64,000 nucleotides of DNA from Pomphorhynchus laevis. Its lineage: Eukaryota > Acanthocephala > Palaeacanthocephala > Echinorhynchida > Pomphorhynchidae. The translations under genes were made by a program, and so were the position numbers. Positions 41,726 through 52,200 of the stretch are shown piece after piece (positions within the stretch are counted from its first letter, which is position 1; every line of letters begins with the position of its first letter). The notes beneath the pieces are model-generated. The model made no database searches. It worked only from the letters and a program-made list of their open reading frames with translations, and had not been told where the DNA came from. The stretch is taken from the NCBI GenBank assembly GCA_012934845.2, contig WNNJ02001349.1, forward strand, positions 1 to 64,000, read 5' to 3'.

Positions 41726-43006
41726 ATGCATATTTTGACTAGAACTTGTAGTATGTGTGATCACTCGTTCATCTGGAAATGCGCCACTGTTCGTCCTATC
41801 ATCAAAAAGCAATCTCTCGACTCTTCACTACCATCTTCGTACCGTCCAATCTCACTTCTCCCAACCCTCTCTAAACTCCTTGAGCGTCTCGTTCTTAAGC
41901 AAGTTAATACATATCTCTATTCCTCTAACTTATTTCCTCCCTTCCAAGCCGCTTTTCGCTCTAATTACTCTACCGAAATTGCATGTCTTAAAGTTTATAA
42001 CGACTTACTCATATCGCGCGATCATAAATTATGTAGTGTCATAGTTTCTCTTGATCTATCGTCTGCTTTTGACATCGTCGATCACTCGATTCTTCTCCAT
42101 CGCCTTCGTCATGATTATGGCTTCTCTTTACCCACTGTATCATGGTTTTCTTCATATCTATCAAACCGTACATTTCGCGTATATTCTAACTCTTCTCTCT
42201 CCCATCCTTCGTCCATTCCGTCCGGTGTTCCGCAAGGCTCCGTATTAGGCCCTATACTTTTCTCTCTTCTTCTTGGTGATTTGTCTTCGATTTCTCATAA
42301 ATTTAACTTCCATGTTATGCAATATGCTGATGACATTCTCATATATGCTCATGCACCTGTTTATCGTATTCGCGATCTTAGTGTTTCTGCTTCCGACTGT
42401 CTTGTCTCAATTTCCAATCATCTTTCTTCTCTTCGCCTTTCTCTGAATCCTGATAAATCCAAAATTATGTGGATCCTACCTCGACGCCTCGGCTTCGAAC
42501 CTCCCTCCGTATCATTAAATTCTACAATTCTTCCTATCGTTGATAATCTCGTTTTCCTAGGCTTCCATTTTGACAACCGACTTTCACTTAAACCTTTCGT
42601 TAGAAATAAAGTACGCTCATCTACCTTGATACTCCGCAACCTCCGTCAAGTTCGTAGATTGATCGATTTCCATTCTTGTATGACTCTCATATCATCTCTC
42701 CTTTTTTCTAGACTCGATTATTGTCTTAGTCTATTTTCCAACTCACCTAAATCCACTCTTCTTCCCCTACAACGCATCGTCAACGCAGCTGTCCGAATTC
42801 TTCTCCGTATTCGTCGTTTTGATCATACATCCTACCATCTTGCTTCTCTCGATTTGCCTACAATTTATTGTCGTGTTCAAATTCGTCTTCTTATCGTTGC
42901 TTTCCGCCTTGTAACTTCTCATACCCCTTCATTTCTCAGCCTTCCTTTTCTTGATAATTCTCGTACTGTTTACTGTTCCTTGCGTTCCTGTAATTCCCTT
43001 CTTTAA
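41726..43006 (+). CDS. A-8 reverse transcriptase
   Basis: Open for 426 codons. The first dozen or so residues come from flanking DNA, and A-family sequence begins at about 41770 (IWKCATVRPIIKKQSLDSSL). It has SLDLSSAFDIVDHSILLHRL, GVPQGSVLGPILFSLLLGDL and MQYADDILIYAHAP, with the catalytic YADD intact. TAA at 43004-43006 ends it about 90 codons earlier than A-6, in CNSLL; after that the sequence goes on in A-family style to 43226. Confidence 0.88.
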   Translation: MHILTRTCSMCDHSFIWKCATVRPIIKKQSLDSSLPSSYRPISLLPTLSKLLERLVLKQVNTYLYSSNLFPPFQAAFRSNYSTEIACLKVYNDLLISRDHKLCSVIVSLDLSSAFDIVDHSILLHRLRHDYGFSLPTVSWFSSYLSNRTFRVYSNSSLSHPSSIPSGVPQGSVLGPILFSLLLGDLSSISHKFNFHVMQYADDILIYAHAPVYRIRDLSVSASDCLVSISNHLSSLRLSLNPDKSKIMWILPRRLGFEPPSVSLNSTILPIVDNLVFLGFHFDNRLSLKPFVRNKVRSSTLILRNLRQVRRLIDFHSCMTLISSLLFSRLDYCLSLFSNSPKSTLLPLQRIVNAAVRILLRIRRFDHTSYHLASLDLPTIYCRVQIRLLIVAFRLVTSHTPSFLSLPFLDNSRTVYCSLRSCNSLL

Positions 43007-43240
43007 CATGTCTTAAACTACTCTACCTCCTTTGGACTCCGCTCCTTACTGGTGGCTGCTCCTCTATCGTGGAATCATCTGCCAATTCATTTACGCCTAT
43101 CGACTTCCCTGCGGTGCTTCAAACGACAAATCCGATCCCATTTTAACAATTTATCTGCTTGACTTTCTCATTTTTGTTTGTGGACTTGTAAGCGTACAGC
43201 TTGTACGCATTTGCCACATTAAATAAATTTGTATTATTAT
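41772..43240 (+). mobile_element. LINE A-8, 5'-truncated, near-identical inverted partner of A-6
   Basis: The sequence from ATCTGGAAATGCGCCACTGT to the 3' tail is almost the exact reverse complement of 31622-33070 in A-6; only scattered single differences are seen. It is truncated at the RT start and ends with the family motif GCATTTGCCACATTAAATAA and (ATT)n. The 5' truncation and tail are those of an ordinary LINE insertion. It runs straight into B-3. Confidence 0.92.
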
Positions 43241-43244
43241 TACT

Positions 43245-45610
43245 CAATTACTCATTCAGCATGTATCTGCTCCTACTAGATAAGGCACTGATAGCGTACG
43301 TTCTATACTTGATCTTGTATTTTCTCAAAGATATGGTCAGACATCTGACCTATCCCATAATCCTCCAATAGGAGGAATTGATCACTGTGTTTTGGTGTTT
43401 AAGCTGACAATAGCTTCAGATATTCTTGCAATTGTTGCCGGACCTTCATTGACGAAGAGATCATGGCATCATGTTGATTTGAGATGTTACAACAGTTTGT
43501 GTCCTCGCTGAACTTTGAGTGTGGTGATGTTGGAAGCCGGGAATGTTGGTATTTCATTCGATATTTACTAATTCGTATATCTAATTATTTTGCTCCGCGT
43601 AGATTAATACGTAAAACTGCTCATAAGAAGACTCCGTTGTTTGACAGTAGTCTGCGTGAAGCTCTCAAAAGACGCAAACACTTTGTTCAGAAAGTGTAGG
43701 CACAAAGGTAATTTGATTGCTCAATTCAAACTTGCTCGCAATGCATATAAACGCCTTAGAATTAAGAAAGGTATGGAGTATGAGGACCAAATTGTGCAAT
43801 CTTTAAATAGATCGCCCAAACGCTTTTGGTCATATGTTCGTCAAAGTACGCGTACTTATTGTGCAATCACTAGATTATCATCAAACGGTAAGTTGCTTGA
43901 TTCCCCTTCTGACGTTGCTAATGAGTTTGCTAATGCATTTGACCTACACAATGCTAGTTCGACCATAGAAGATAGTGTTTAGTCAGTTTTCCTACATGCA
44001 TTAGTGCTCCCATTGTAATCAATGTGGATGATGTGGCTTGGAGGTTATCACATTTGTCGTCTTCATCTTCTTCAGGTCCTGATGATATTCATCCGCATCT
44101 ACTCAGGGTGTTGAGTCAACATTTGGCTCCTTCGGTCACTAGCTTGTTTCAGGCATCTCTGGATAGCATGAAGGTACCGTCTGAATGGAAGAGTGCGATA
44201 GTGGTGCCGGTATTCAAAAAGGGTGACCCGCGGCTAGCAGACAACTATCGAGCTATAAGTCTTACAAGTCATTTGGGTAAGGTACTGGAAAGGATCATCC
44301 ATGAACATATATTCAGACACACGAGCATATCAGGTCAGCATAGCTTTATGCAACATAGCTTCAGAAAACGACATTCTTGCCTTACTAACCTTTTGTCTGC
44401 CCGTGAGGCCTGGATTTAATCAATGTCTCAAGGAAAGGCAGTTTACGTTATTCTGTTCGATTTTAGTCGTGTGTTTGATCGTGTTCCCCATAGTCTCCTC
44501 ATTCGAATTGCGGCCAGCTACGGCATTAATAGCTCAGTTATAGGATGGATTAGAGATTTTATATCTAACAGATCTTTCAGAGTACGAGTTGGTAGTACCC
44601 GATCCTAACCACATTTAATTACGTCAGGTGTTCCTCAGGGACATTTATTGTTTAACATGTTTATGAACAGTTTACTCACACAGCTCCATTGTCCGTGTTT
44701 AGCCTTTGCTGACGACATCAAAATCTGGTGTGAGGTCATATCTGCAGATGACTATATCCGCTTACAGTATGACATTGACAGGGTTTATACATGGAGTGTT
44801 AATACTGGGGTATTGTTAAACATTTCTAAGTGCTCACACATTCGTCTCGGCAGGTCCAATGTGTCTTCCTTGTATAGTGTCGGGACATATAGTATCATTT
44901 CGACCAATCAGGTTCGTGATCTTGGCATACTTATGCAATCGTCACTTAAAACTAGAATGGATACTGAAAGGCGTTGCAGTTCAGCAAGGAAGATGATTTA
45001 TCTGATTAATACTTGCTTCTTGTTAATATCTCCTCAGTGTTTTGCTCGGCTATACAATGCGTTTGTTCGTCCTTATATCGAGTATGCTATCCAGGCATCA
45101 TTCCATTCTACAAGAGGTGAAATGCAGGATTTGGAGAGAATTCTACGTCGTGGCAGCAAGCTCGTTCGAGGATGTAAAATGATGATTTATAGCGATCATT
45201 TAACTTAAATAGGTATGATATCAATGCAAGCCAGACTACTCGTTCTGGATCTGTTTGCAATGTGGTCTATAGTAAAGAGGATAGACGGCTACGCAAGTGA
45301 ATGTGTTGAATTGAATGTACGACAAAGTCGCAGGGGTCATTCTCTCGCATTATGCGCAAGACAAATTGGAAGCTTGACAATGATATTGCGATTGTCACGC
45401 AGAGTGAGAAAGTTGTGGAACGCATTGCCTCACGACATCATGACTGCGTCATCATTGAGCCAATTCAAAGCCATGGTCAACACTTGGATAAGACACGCTG
45501 ATCAAGGCAACATTGGATGTTCTTATCCTTGGTTTGGTTGTAATTGATATGTTTGTTTTATGTGTTGTAATGTACGATGAGCGGGCAAAACAGCCTTCTC
45601 GGTCAAAACC
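43245..45610 (+). mobile_element. LINE B-3, CR1-like, 5'-truncated
   Basis: It starts inside the endonuclease (QHVSAPTR near 43255, then SILDLVFSQRYG and GGIDHCVLVFKL in broken frames) and reaches the family 3' end at about 45570-45610 (GAGCGGGCAAAACAGCC). Its frames are cut into pieces at 43484, 43641, 44024, 44423, 44648 and 45215, each still readable. It lies between A-8 and D-4 in the same orientation. Confidence 0.85.
44024..45547 (+). pseudogene. B-3 reverse transcriptase, several breaks
   Basis: Pieces in order: SGPDDIHPHLLRVLSQHLAP, VVPVFKKGDPRLADNYRAIS, RKRHSCLTNLLSAREAWI, then a TAA at 44417-44419. Next, in the same frame, come ILFDFSRVFDRVPHSLLIRI and ISNRSFRVRVG. A TAA at 44606-44608 follows, then a missing base or bases in GVPQGSVLGPL (now SGVPQGHLLF). 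After that come LAFADDIKIWCEV and YNAFVRPYIEYA. TAA at 45206-45208 precedes the last part (RLSRRVRKLWNALPHDI). It resembles B-1 throughout. Confidence 0.8.
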
Positions 45611-45659
45611 CGTATATAATAATTAATAATTAGTTATATTAATTATGATTATTATAAAA

Positions 45660-46930
45660 TAATAATTGGAGATCAAACATATATGGACCAGTTTGTTCAT
45701 GGCAAAATTGACAATTGGATTGAATCATTAAAAAATTTGAATTTAGTAGCGAATGAAGATCCATACGTCGCTTTTGCAGCTTTGACGCAGGCGCTCCAAT
45801 TCAAGTGGAATTATGTTCAACGAACTTGTATGGCTAGTAGCACATGTTACGAACGTCTTTCATCGTATATATTCGACACGATCATTTCGAAGTTGACAGG
45901 AGTACATTTAGATAAGGGACAACTTGATTCGATAATGATTCCATTACGCTACGGTGGATTGGGTATACAAGACCCGAATAGTAATCCTCTTTCGGAATAT
46001 GATCGTTCATTACGCATGAGCCAACCTCTACTAGATGGATTATCAGGAAGTGATTTAGAGATTAGATATGCCCAAATTGCGCGAGAAATAAGAACATATA
46101 AGCAAGAATCTATCAAAACTCGATTGATGAGGGTTAAATCAAAATCAGCAACTATTAGCGCTTGTCTCGATTTCGCAGCCTGTAAAGGGGCATATAATTG
46201 GCTTTCAGCAAAACCTTCAATAGTACTTGGTCACCACTTAAGCAAAAGGCAATTTCAAGATGCCCTGGCATCACGCTATGGATGGAAACCTCTGGACTCA
46301 CCCATGAAATGTTTGTGTGGACACAATTTTGATATTTGTCATGCCGTTGCTTGTCAGTCCGGTGGTATTCCAACAATTAGACATAACGTGGTTCGAGATA
46401 TTATTGCTAAAGAACTAGCCGATGTATGCAGTTCAACATCAATTGAACCTCCTTTACAACCTTTGCCTGAAGGAATAGTTTTCAAAAATTCCACAACGAC
46501 CCTTGATCGTAATTCTAGAATTGATGTTGCGTGTTACGGTCTGTTTGGGGATAAGACGGAGCGGTCATTATTTGACATTTGTGTTTTCAGCCATCTTGCT
46601 CCTTCTTATTCATCTGGCACGACAAGCAATGCTTTTAACTATCACGAGGCTAGAAAAAACTCGAAGTATGGTGAAAGAATAGCACGGTTCGAACGATCGT
46701 CATTTTATCCTATTGTTCTTGCCTCCAACGGTGCCCTTGGCAGTACAGCACAGATGATTTTAAAGAAAATAGCAAAGATACGAGCAGATAGAACTTGCGA
46801 TAATTACAGCGCCTGTATCCGAAATATAAGGAGTAGAGTCGGTTTTGCTTTAGCAAAAATGTCTTCGATGTCTATACGTGCTGCTCGTACGTCGAAAATT
46901 TAGTCAGTTAGTCAGCATAGAACAATACTT
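45660..46930 (+). mobile_element. LINE D-4, 3' half, C-terminal region fully open
   Basis: It begins in the thumb and runs to a natural stop at 46901-46903. The upstream RT is missing and the B-3 tail lies just before it, so the copy is 5'-truncated. The single open frame makes it the reference for the D family C-terminus. The 3' UTR after 46903 is short and AT-rich and lacks the GTTACCCGCAAA end seen in D-1 and D-3, so the subfamilies differ. Confidence 0.82.
45683..46903 (+). CDS. D-4 thumb, Cys/His cluster and restriction-like endonuclease
   Basis: The frame is 406 codons without a stop. Its order is: thumb (LVANEDPYVAFAALTQALQF, VQRTCMASS, IPLRYGGLGIQDPN); a helical region (CLDFAACKGAYNWLSAKP, FQDALASRYGWKP); the metal cluster CLCGHNFDICHAVAC with RHNVVRDII; then the nuclease-like fold with RIDVACYG and FDICVFSHLAPS as the Asp-bearing strands, KNSKYGERIARFER, and PIVLASNGALGSTAQ. 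A conserved RSRVGFALAKM helix ends the protein. The position after the RT and the two Asp strands fit the endonuclease of R2/R4/NeSL-like elements. The first Met is internal to the original protein. Confidence 0.78.
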   Translation: MDQFVHGKIDNWIESLKNLNLVANEDPYVAFAALTQALQFKWNYVQRTCMASSTCYERLSSYIFDTIISKLTGVHLDKGQLDSIMIPLRYGGLGIQDPNSNPLSEYDRSLRMSQPLLDGLSGSDLEIRYAQIAREIRTYKQESIKTRLMRVKSKSATISACLDFAACKGAYNWLSAKPSIVLGHHLSKRQFQDALASRYGWKPLDSPMKCLCGHNFDICHAVACQSGGIPTIRHNVVRDIIAKELADVCSSTSIEPPLQPLPEGIVFKNSTTTLDRNSRIDVACYGLFGDKTERSLFDICVFSHLAPSYSSGTTSNAFNYHEARKNSKYGERIARFERSSFYPIVLASNGALGSTAQMILKKIAKIRADRTCDNYSACIRNIRSRVGFALAKMSSMSIRAARTSKI

Positions 46931-47187
46931 AATAACTATTATTTGACTGTATTCTTAAATGTTTGTATTTTTTTGTGAAAAAAAAATATAAAAATGTATA
47001 AAAAAATTATTTCATTAAAAAAAGAAAGAAAAAAATATTATTATAACAAACAGAAGCAAATGAGCTACAAGCTCGTGTCGCTTACAAATTAATAATAAAT
47101 TAAAATTTATTATTAATATAATAAATTGTAAATTAATAATAATTAGATTTACTAATTAAAAAGTATTAATTTAATTTATTATATAAG
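46931..47187. other. AT-rich spacer, no gene seen
   Basis: Mostly A and T after the D-4 stop, with a run of A at about 46975-47030 that may be the D-4 tail. Confidence 0.5.
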
Positions 47188-47786
47188 TTCAGATATTACT
47201 TGCAACAAAATGCCATCAAATGGAGAGTAAAGTAAAACTATTCAAACTTAACATCTGAATTAATATTTATTCAGTGACAAGCTCGCTTTAAGGTTCACCA
47301 GATATAAAAATGCATTTGAAACAAATAAGAAAGTTAATTAATCGTAAAATCATCGTATATTTGTGCAAATTGAAGATAAAAACGAAGAAGTCGCTTGAAG
47401 GATGAAAAATACGTGGAAAAGCTGATAAAGGAAGGTACGCAGTCTTAAGTTATAGAGAACTCGTTTGTTCAAAAGAGTGGAGATTAATGTAAGAAAAGTT
47501 TATTGTGCAAAGTAGCAAAGTAAGAGGAAGTAAATGGAAAAGTGTACGTTGGGAAATATTTGGCAAAGGAAGATCGGATAAGTATTTAGATATACTATAG
47601 AATAATACGTGATGTGGTCTAAATGATGTGTTCTAGTTAGCAAACAATGCAAAGCAGTACGATATCTTTGAGAAGAGAATATCAGAGTTTAGAGTGTGAA
47701 AGTCAAGCATTCTGTAAATTTGTCGAACTCTCGAAGGAGTACTTGACTATCCATTTAATAGCATTTTGTTGCAAGTAATATCTGAA
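47188..47786. mobile_element. MITE-like element, 599 bp, with 41-bp terminal inverted repeats
   Basis: TTCAGATATTACTTGCAACA starts the left end (47188-47207). The right end (47746-47786) is its reverse complement over 41 bases with three differences; the outer 26 bases are identical. The 517-bp interior has no open frame of note and no transposase motif. The ends look like a Tc1/mariner-type or related DNA transposon, but I see no clear target duplication, so the superfamily is open. Confidence 0.85.
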
Positions 47787-48137
47787 TTTATTTACATCGA
47801 TTGCATACACTTTAATATTCTTTTTAAACATTTTGTAAGTAACCATATTTTGATTATATAAAACATACTCAATCAAGGGAACGAAGTGGAAATAAAATGC
47901 TGAATAAATTTATCGAAGCAAAAAATTTATATTTGATAATAACTATCCGATTAAATTTATCAAAGATAAATATATTATTCACTAAAAATTATTCGATAAA
48001 ATTTATATTTGATAAAAACTATCCGATAAAATTTATCGAAGCTAAATATCGAAGCAAAAAATTACTTTATTTCTAGGGTATCGGCAACTCCTTCGAAGCA
48101 AGCAAGTTTTTCGACATTAAAATAAAATTTATTTTTT
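47787..48137. other. AT-rich spacer with a short direct repeat
   Basis: AAATTTATATTTGATAA followed by ACTATCCGAT occurs twice (about 47930 and 47999), some 69 bases apart. No gene is seen. Confidence 0.5.
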
Positions 48138-48545
48138 AATTTTATTTTGAAACGATTAATTCAATTTTATAGTTATAATTTACTGTTTGTTATTAAAGCG
48201 AGTTTTCTTGACCGTCACATGCAATTGATATTACGAATAATTGCCTTCGTAAAATGAATCCATACCTTAATTATATTTTAATTTCTTTATAAAGATTTAA
48301 TTTAACCTTCTTTTAATTTAAATATTTTAATTTTATTTTGAAACGATTAATTCAATTTTATAGTTATAATTTACTGTTTGTTATTAAAGCGAGTTTTCTT
48401 GACCGTCACATGCAATTGATATTACGAATAATTGCCTTCGTAAAATGAATCCATACCTTAATTATATTTTAATTTCTTTATAAAGATTTAATTTAACCTT
48501 CTTTTAATTTAAATATTTTAATTTTATTTTGAAACGATTAATTCA
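48138..48545. repeat. 191-bp perfect tandem duplication plus start of a third copy
   Basis: Units 48138-48328 and 48329-48519 read the same at every base. Both begin AATTTTATTTTGAAACGATT. A third copy starts at 48520 but departs after about 26 bases, though a further echo (GCGAGTTTTCTT) continues. The identity points to a recent event or an assembly artefact. Confidence 0.9.
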
Positions 48546-49191
48546 CTCTTTTAGTTTTTATTTTCTGCTTCCTTTCGAAGCGAGTTTTCTTAATTTTCTT
48601 AGTTTTCTTAGTTTTCTTCCATGTTTAATTTTTTTCGCCATTCGCCTACAAAAAATTGTCGTTGCAAATATACTGCTTTCATTGTGCAACCATAAGTTTA
48701 CCATAAGTTTTTATGTCCAAGACATTTTTTAGCCAGTCTTTACTTGTTAAAAAATTGTCTTAGATATGTAATTGTAAATAAGTAATTGTAAAAACTTACA
48801 ATTACTTTGATAATCGTTTCACATGGAACCGAAATATTAGAAACAACATCAATAATTGCGTTCATAATTATGAATCCTCTTTTAAATTATATTTGTAATT
48901 ATATCAATTATTTTCATTATTGGCAGAGACAACAATTTTTACATTTAAATTGATTTAATTTTCATTTTTCATATAATAAAATTATCAACTGGACTTTATT
49001 AAATTTTTTTACAATTTACGCTGTAACGTATAAGATTTTTATTTCCACTATTTGATGTACACCTAATACAGCATAGCTTTTGAATATTTACTTAAAGTTA
49101 CGTTAAGCGTAAGATTAGGATTACGTTTCTAATCACTTTTAGCTTGTTCCTTTATTCTCTTTATATAAAATTATGTAATGTAACATTTTAG
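48546..49191. other. Region upstream of the flower-like gene
   Basis: No coding exon is recognised. An AG immediately before the ATG at 49192 (TAACATTTTAG, 49181-49191) could be a splice acceptor, so a 5' exon, coding or not, may lie here. Confidence 0.4.
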
Positions 49192-49294
49192 ATGCAAATA
49201 TTTAAGAACATTGATGATTCTTCAGAAGGTTTAGAAGGCTTACCTTGGGGCATACGTACGGGAGTTCGTGTACTAACTGTTTTCAGCGGATTTC
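49192..49294 (+). CDS. fwe: Flower-like gene, coding exon 1
   Basis: 34 codons plus one base, from the first ATG (M Q I F K N) to VFSGF. It contains the conserved PW..RTG.R step before the first membrane span. The donor is C|GTATAT at 49295, a weak site, but the next exon fits exactly in phase. The 47-base intron 1 ends in TTTTCTAG at 49341. Confidence 0.72.
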
Positions 49295-52200
49295 GTATAT
49301 TAAGATCTTTTAATTTTACATTTTTCCTCTTTATTTTCTAGTTGCAATGCTGTTTGGTCTTATCAGTTGTATAACGTTGTCCGCTCGTTGTCTTTTTGCT
49401 GGTGTAATTATGCTGTAAGTTCAATTTTAAAAATGTCAATAGTTAAAGTATCACTTAGAATTGCTTTCGGGTCAAATGTAATAAATTGACTGCGAACCAT
49501 TCCCGAGAATATAAGCGACTGAATTTATTATTTTGGAATTTCGACTGAACTTAGCAGTCCTTTATAATATGAAAATAGACGAAAATATATGTTAATCAAA
49601 TACAATTGAAATTTTTGCAATTGATTCATTTTTGAGAAGCTCATCGCTATGATTAGCTAGTTCCTTACTCATATCTTTGTATTCGTCTTGTGAGGGAGTT
49701 TTAAAGATCAATTAGATTTATTTCCTTCCATTGTAAGAAAATTAGCTACTAGTTACATAAAGTTATTTAAAGTTAAATATATATTTATTCCCACATTTTT
49801 TGCAACGAATCCCAGTTAATACGTTGGATCATTCTAGAAGCTTGGTGCATATCTAACTTGACAATATATCTACATATCTATATATCTATATTTACTATAC
49901 AATCTCCATAGTGTATGCATTCCTGTATCGTATGAACCTAACAAAATCAGCATGACTGTAACAGTTTGGGGTAACTTTTTATGGAGTTATTTGAACCACG
50001 GCTTGTTTCGTTAGATTCATTAATATTTCAAAATAAGTATATAAAATTTAACCGAGCTTTCTTTTGCAATTTATTTAAAAACGTTCTTAAAACATTTTTA
50101 ATAAATTGCAAAAGAAAGCTTGGTTACCGGATCAAAAGGCGATTCGGCTATATATTTCATTGGAAGAATAAGAAAGAATGTGCAAAATATGCCAGGGAAG
50201 ATTTTTGAAGACGTTTCACCCATTTTTTGTCTTTTTTAATTTACAACAAAAAAATAAAACAGTTAATTACAAACGTCAGATTTTCGGATCTTTAAAATTG
50301 TGGTCGAGGTTACAATCGAGTTCAAACTCCGTATGTAACATCCCGATCAAAGTTTCTTCTTTTCGCAATCGCTCATTATCATTAGCTTTGCCGCTGTGTA
50401 CAATTGTGTAATTCATGTAATCGAAATTCCTATGCTCTATGCAATGACGAATTGGTCCGCCAGTACTGTTTGATGAATGGTAATGCGACCTACGAATATT
50501 CATTTGTCTTGCTAAACTCAAACTGTTTTGGCCGATGTAGTGCTTCTTACACAACGTGCATGTTCCAACATAAGCCACATGTGCTGTTTTACGCATGTTT
50601 TACTCGATAATTTGACGAAGCCGCTAGTAAGTAAGTAAGTAAGGGTTTTATTAATAACTATATAACTGATAAAAACTTAAGAAACAAAAACATGCAAAAG
50701 ACAACTTAAAATAGAAACTGTTCACGACGTGTATTTTGAAATCTTCAACTTATATTCACGGCATCAGGTCCAGAGGGATCTGAGCCCCTCGGCCGCACCA
50801 GCGCGCCGCCCTCTGACTGAACCATTCGGGGTCTCTCACACACCTAAGAGTCCAGTCAAGGCGGACTATGGTTGGTAATCTCGAGATGAGGAGCTTGAGA
50901 AACCTTAGTCTTTGTTCTGGGGGACGTCCTCGTGAGAAGAAGACTAATCCCGAGATAGCCCAAGTACCCCAGAGGCGCACTTGGGTTATCCCATTCAATG
51001 ACAGATGCTGGGCCCGTTTCAGAGCCCACCTAGCTTTCTTCAGGATACGTTTAAGTCTATCCAGGTCAGCTTTCGCCGACCAATTCACCGTAACGGTGAA
51101 CCCCAGATATTTTACTCGACTCGTGAAGATGGGGAGTGGTTGATGCTGCAAAATGGAGGAGAGTGTAGAGAGTGCTAGTCTCTTAAGTTTCTTTTTGGTG
51201 GCAGGAACGCCATTAAAGACAACCACCTGTGATTTAGAGGAGTTTAAAATAAGATTGGATGGGGGCAACTGATCTTTTAATCTTAAAAAGAAACGGCTGA
51301 TGTCAGAGATTACATCTTTGCACCTGCGTCCAGAGAACAAGGCTGTGGTATCATCAGCATATACCACTAGATGTTGATCACGTTTAAAATTCTTGAATAA
51401 TACAATGGATGCAGCAAGATATAAGATAGGAGAAAGTGGGGATCCTTGAGGTACACCTGTAATAGGGTAGAACTGACGCGCATCAGGGTCGTCTTCATAG
51501 TAGAACCGCTTGGTGTACAACAATATCTCCACCCTGTTAACAATTCTCGCAGGCAACCCGAGGGACCTGAGAGAGGAGATAACGAAGGGAATGAAGATCC
51601 GGTCAAATGCAGCTGAAAAATCAAGAAAAACAGCCACAGCAAGCTGATGACTATTATCCTGACAAAACTGATGCACTTCACCAATTGCTGAATGGACCGA
51701 GCGCCCTTTGACAAACCCATGAAAACTCGGTGGGATCAAATTACGCCTACATAAATAAACGCGGATTCTACGCGCAAGCGCTTTCTCGTAGATGGATATG
51801 AGGGCGTTTTGAATCGAGATGGGCCGCAGATCTTTAGGACAAGTGATTAATCTCTTTTTAGGTAAAAAACTCGACGGCTGATGTTGATTTCCGCTATGTC
51901 AGACGGGGAGGCTAATAGCATTGTGATGGCGACCTCCTTTCTCTGACTGTATGTCAAAAGCTGACAGACACGAGTGGTGAGTGGCGCGTGGGATTTGGAG
52001 GTGCCCGGGAGTGGTCCCCAGGAGTTAAGGATATCTGTAACAGACAAGTCCCTACTCCTGAAGTCACACCAAGGCGGGATTGGTTGGGGAGAATGAGTGG
52101 CTCCATAATTATGTAAGGAAAGTGACTCCTCTAAAACTTTGTCAAGGCCTATGCTACCAATCCAAACCAAGGCTCTATCCTTCCAGCAAACAAACTTCTC

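Noticed and set aside
42051-42248. Open frame identical in A-6 and A-8, different frame from the RT
   Set aside because: Its conservation comes from the recent common origin of the two copies and not from selection. It overlaps the RT in another frame.
48529-48732. Hydrophobic open frame upstream of the flower-like gene as its first exon
   Set aside because: It is made of T-rich runs from the 191-bp repeat. No donor site or Flower-like N-terminus is visible.
49981-50208. Small + strand open frame of 75 codons in intron 2
   Set aside because: It runs through both arms of the foldback at 50050-50125, which dictates its sequence. No domain or codon signal is present.
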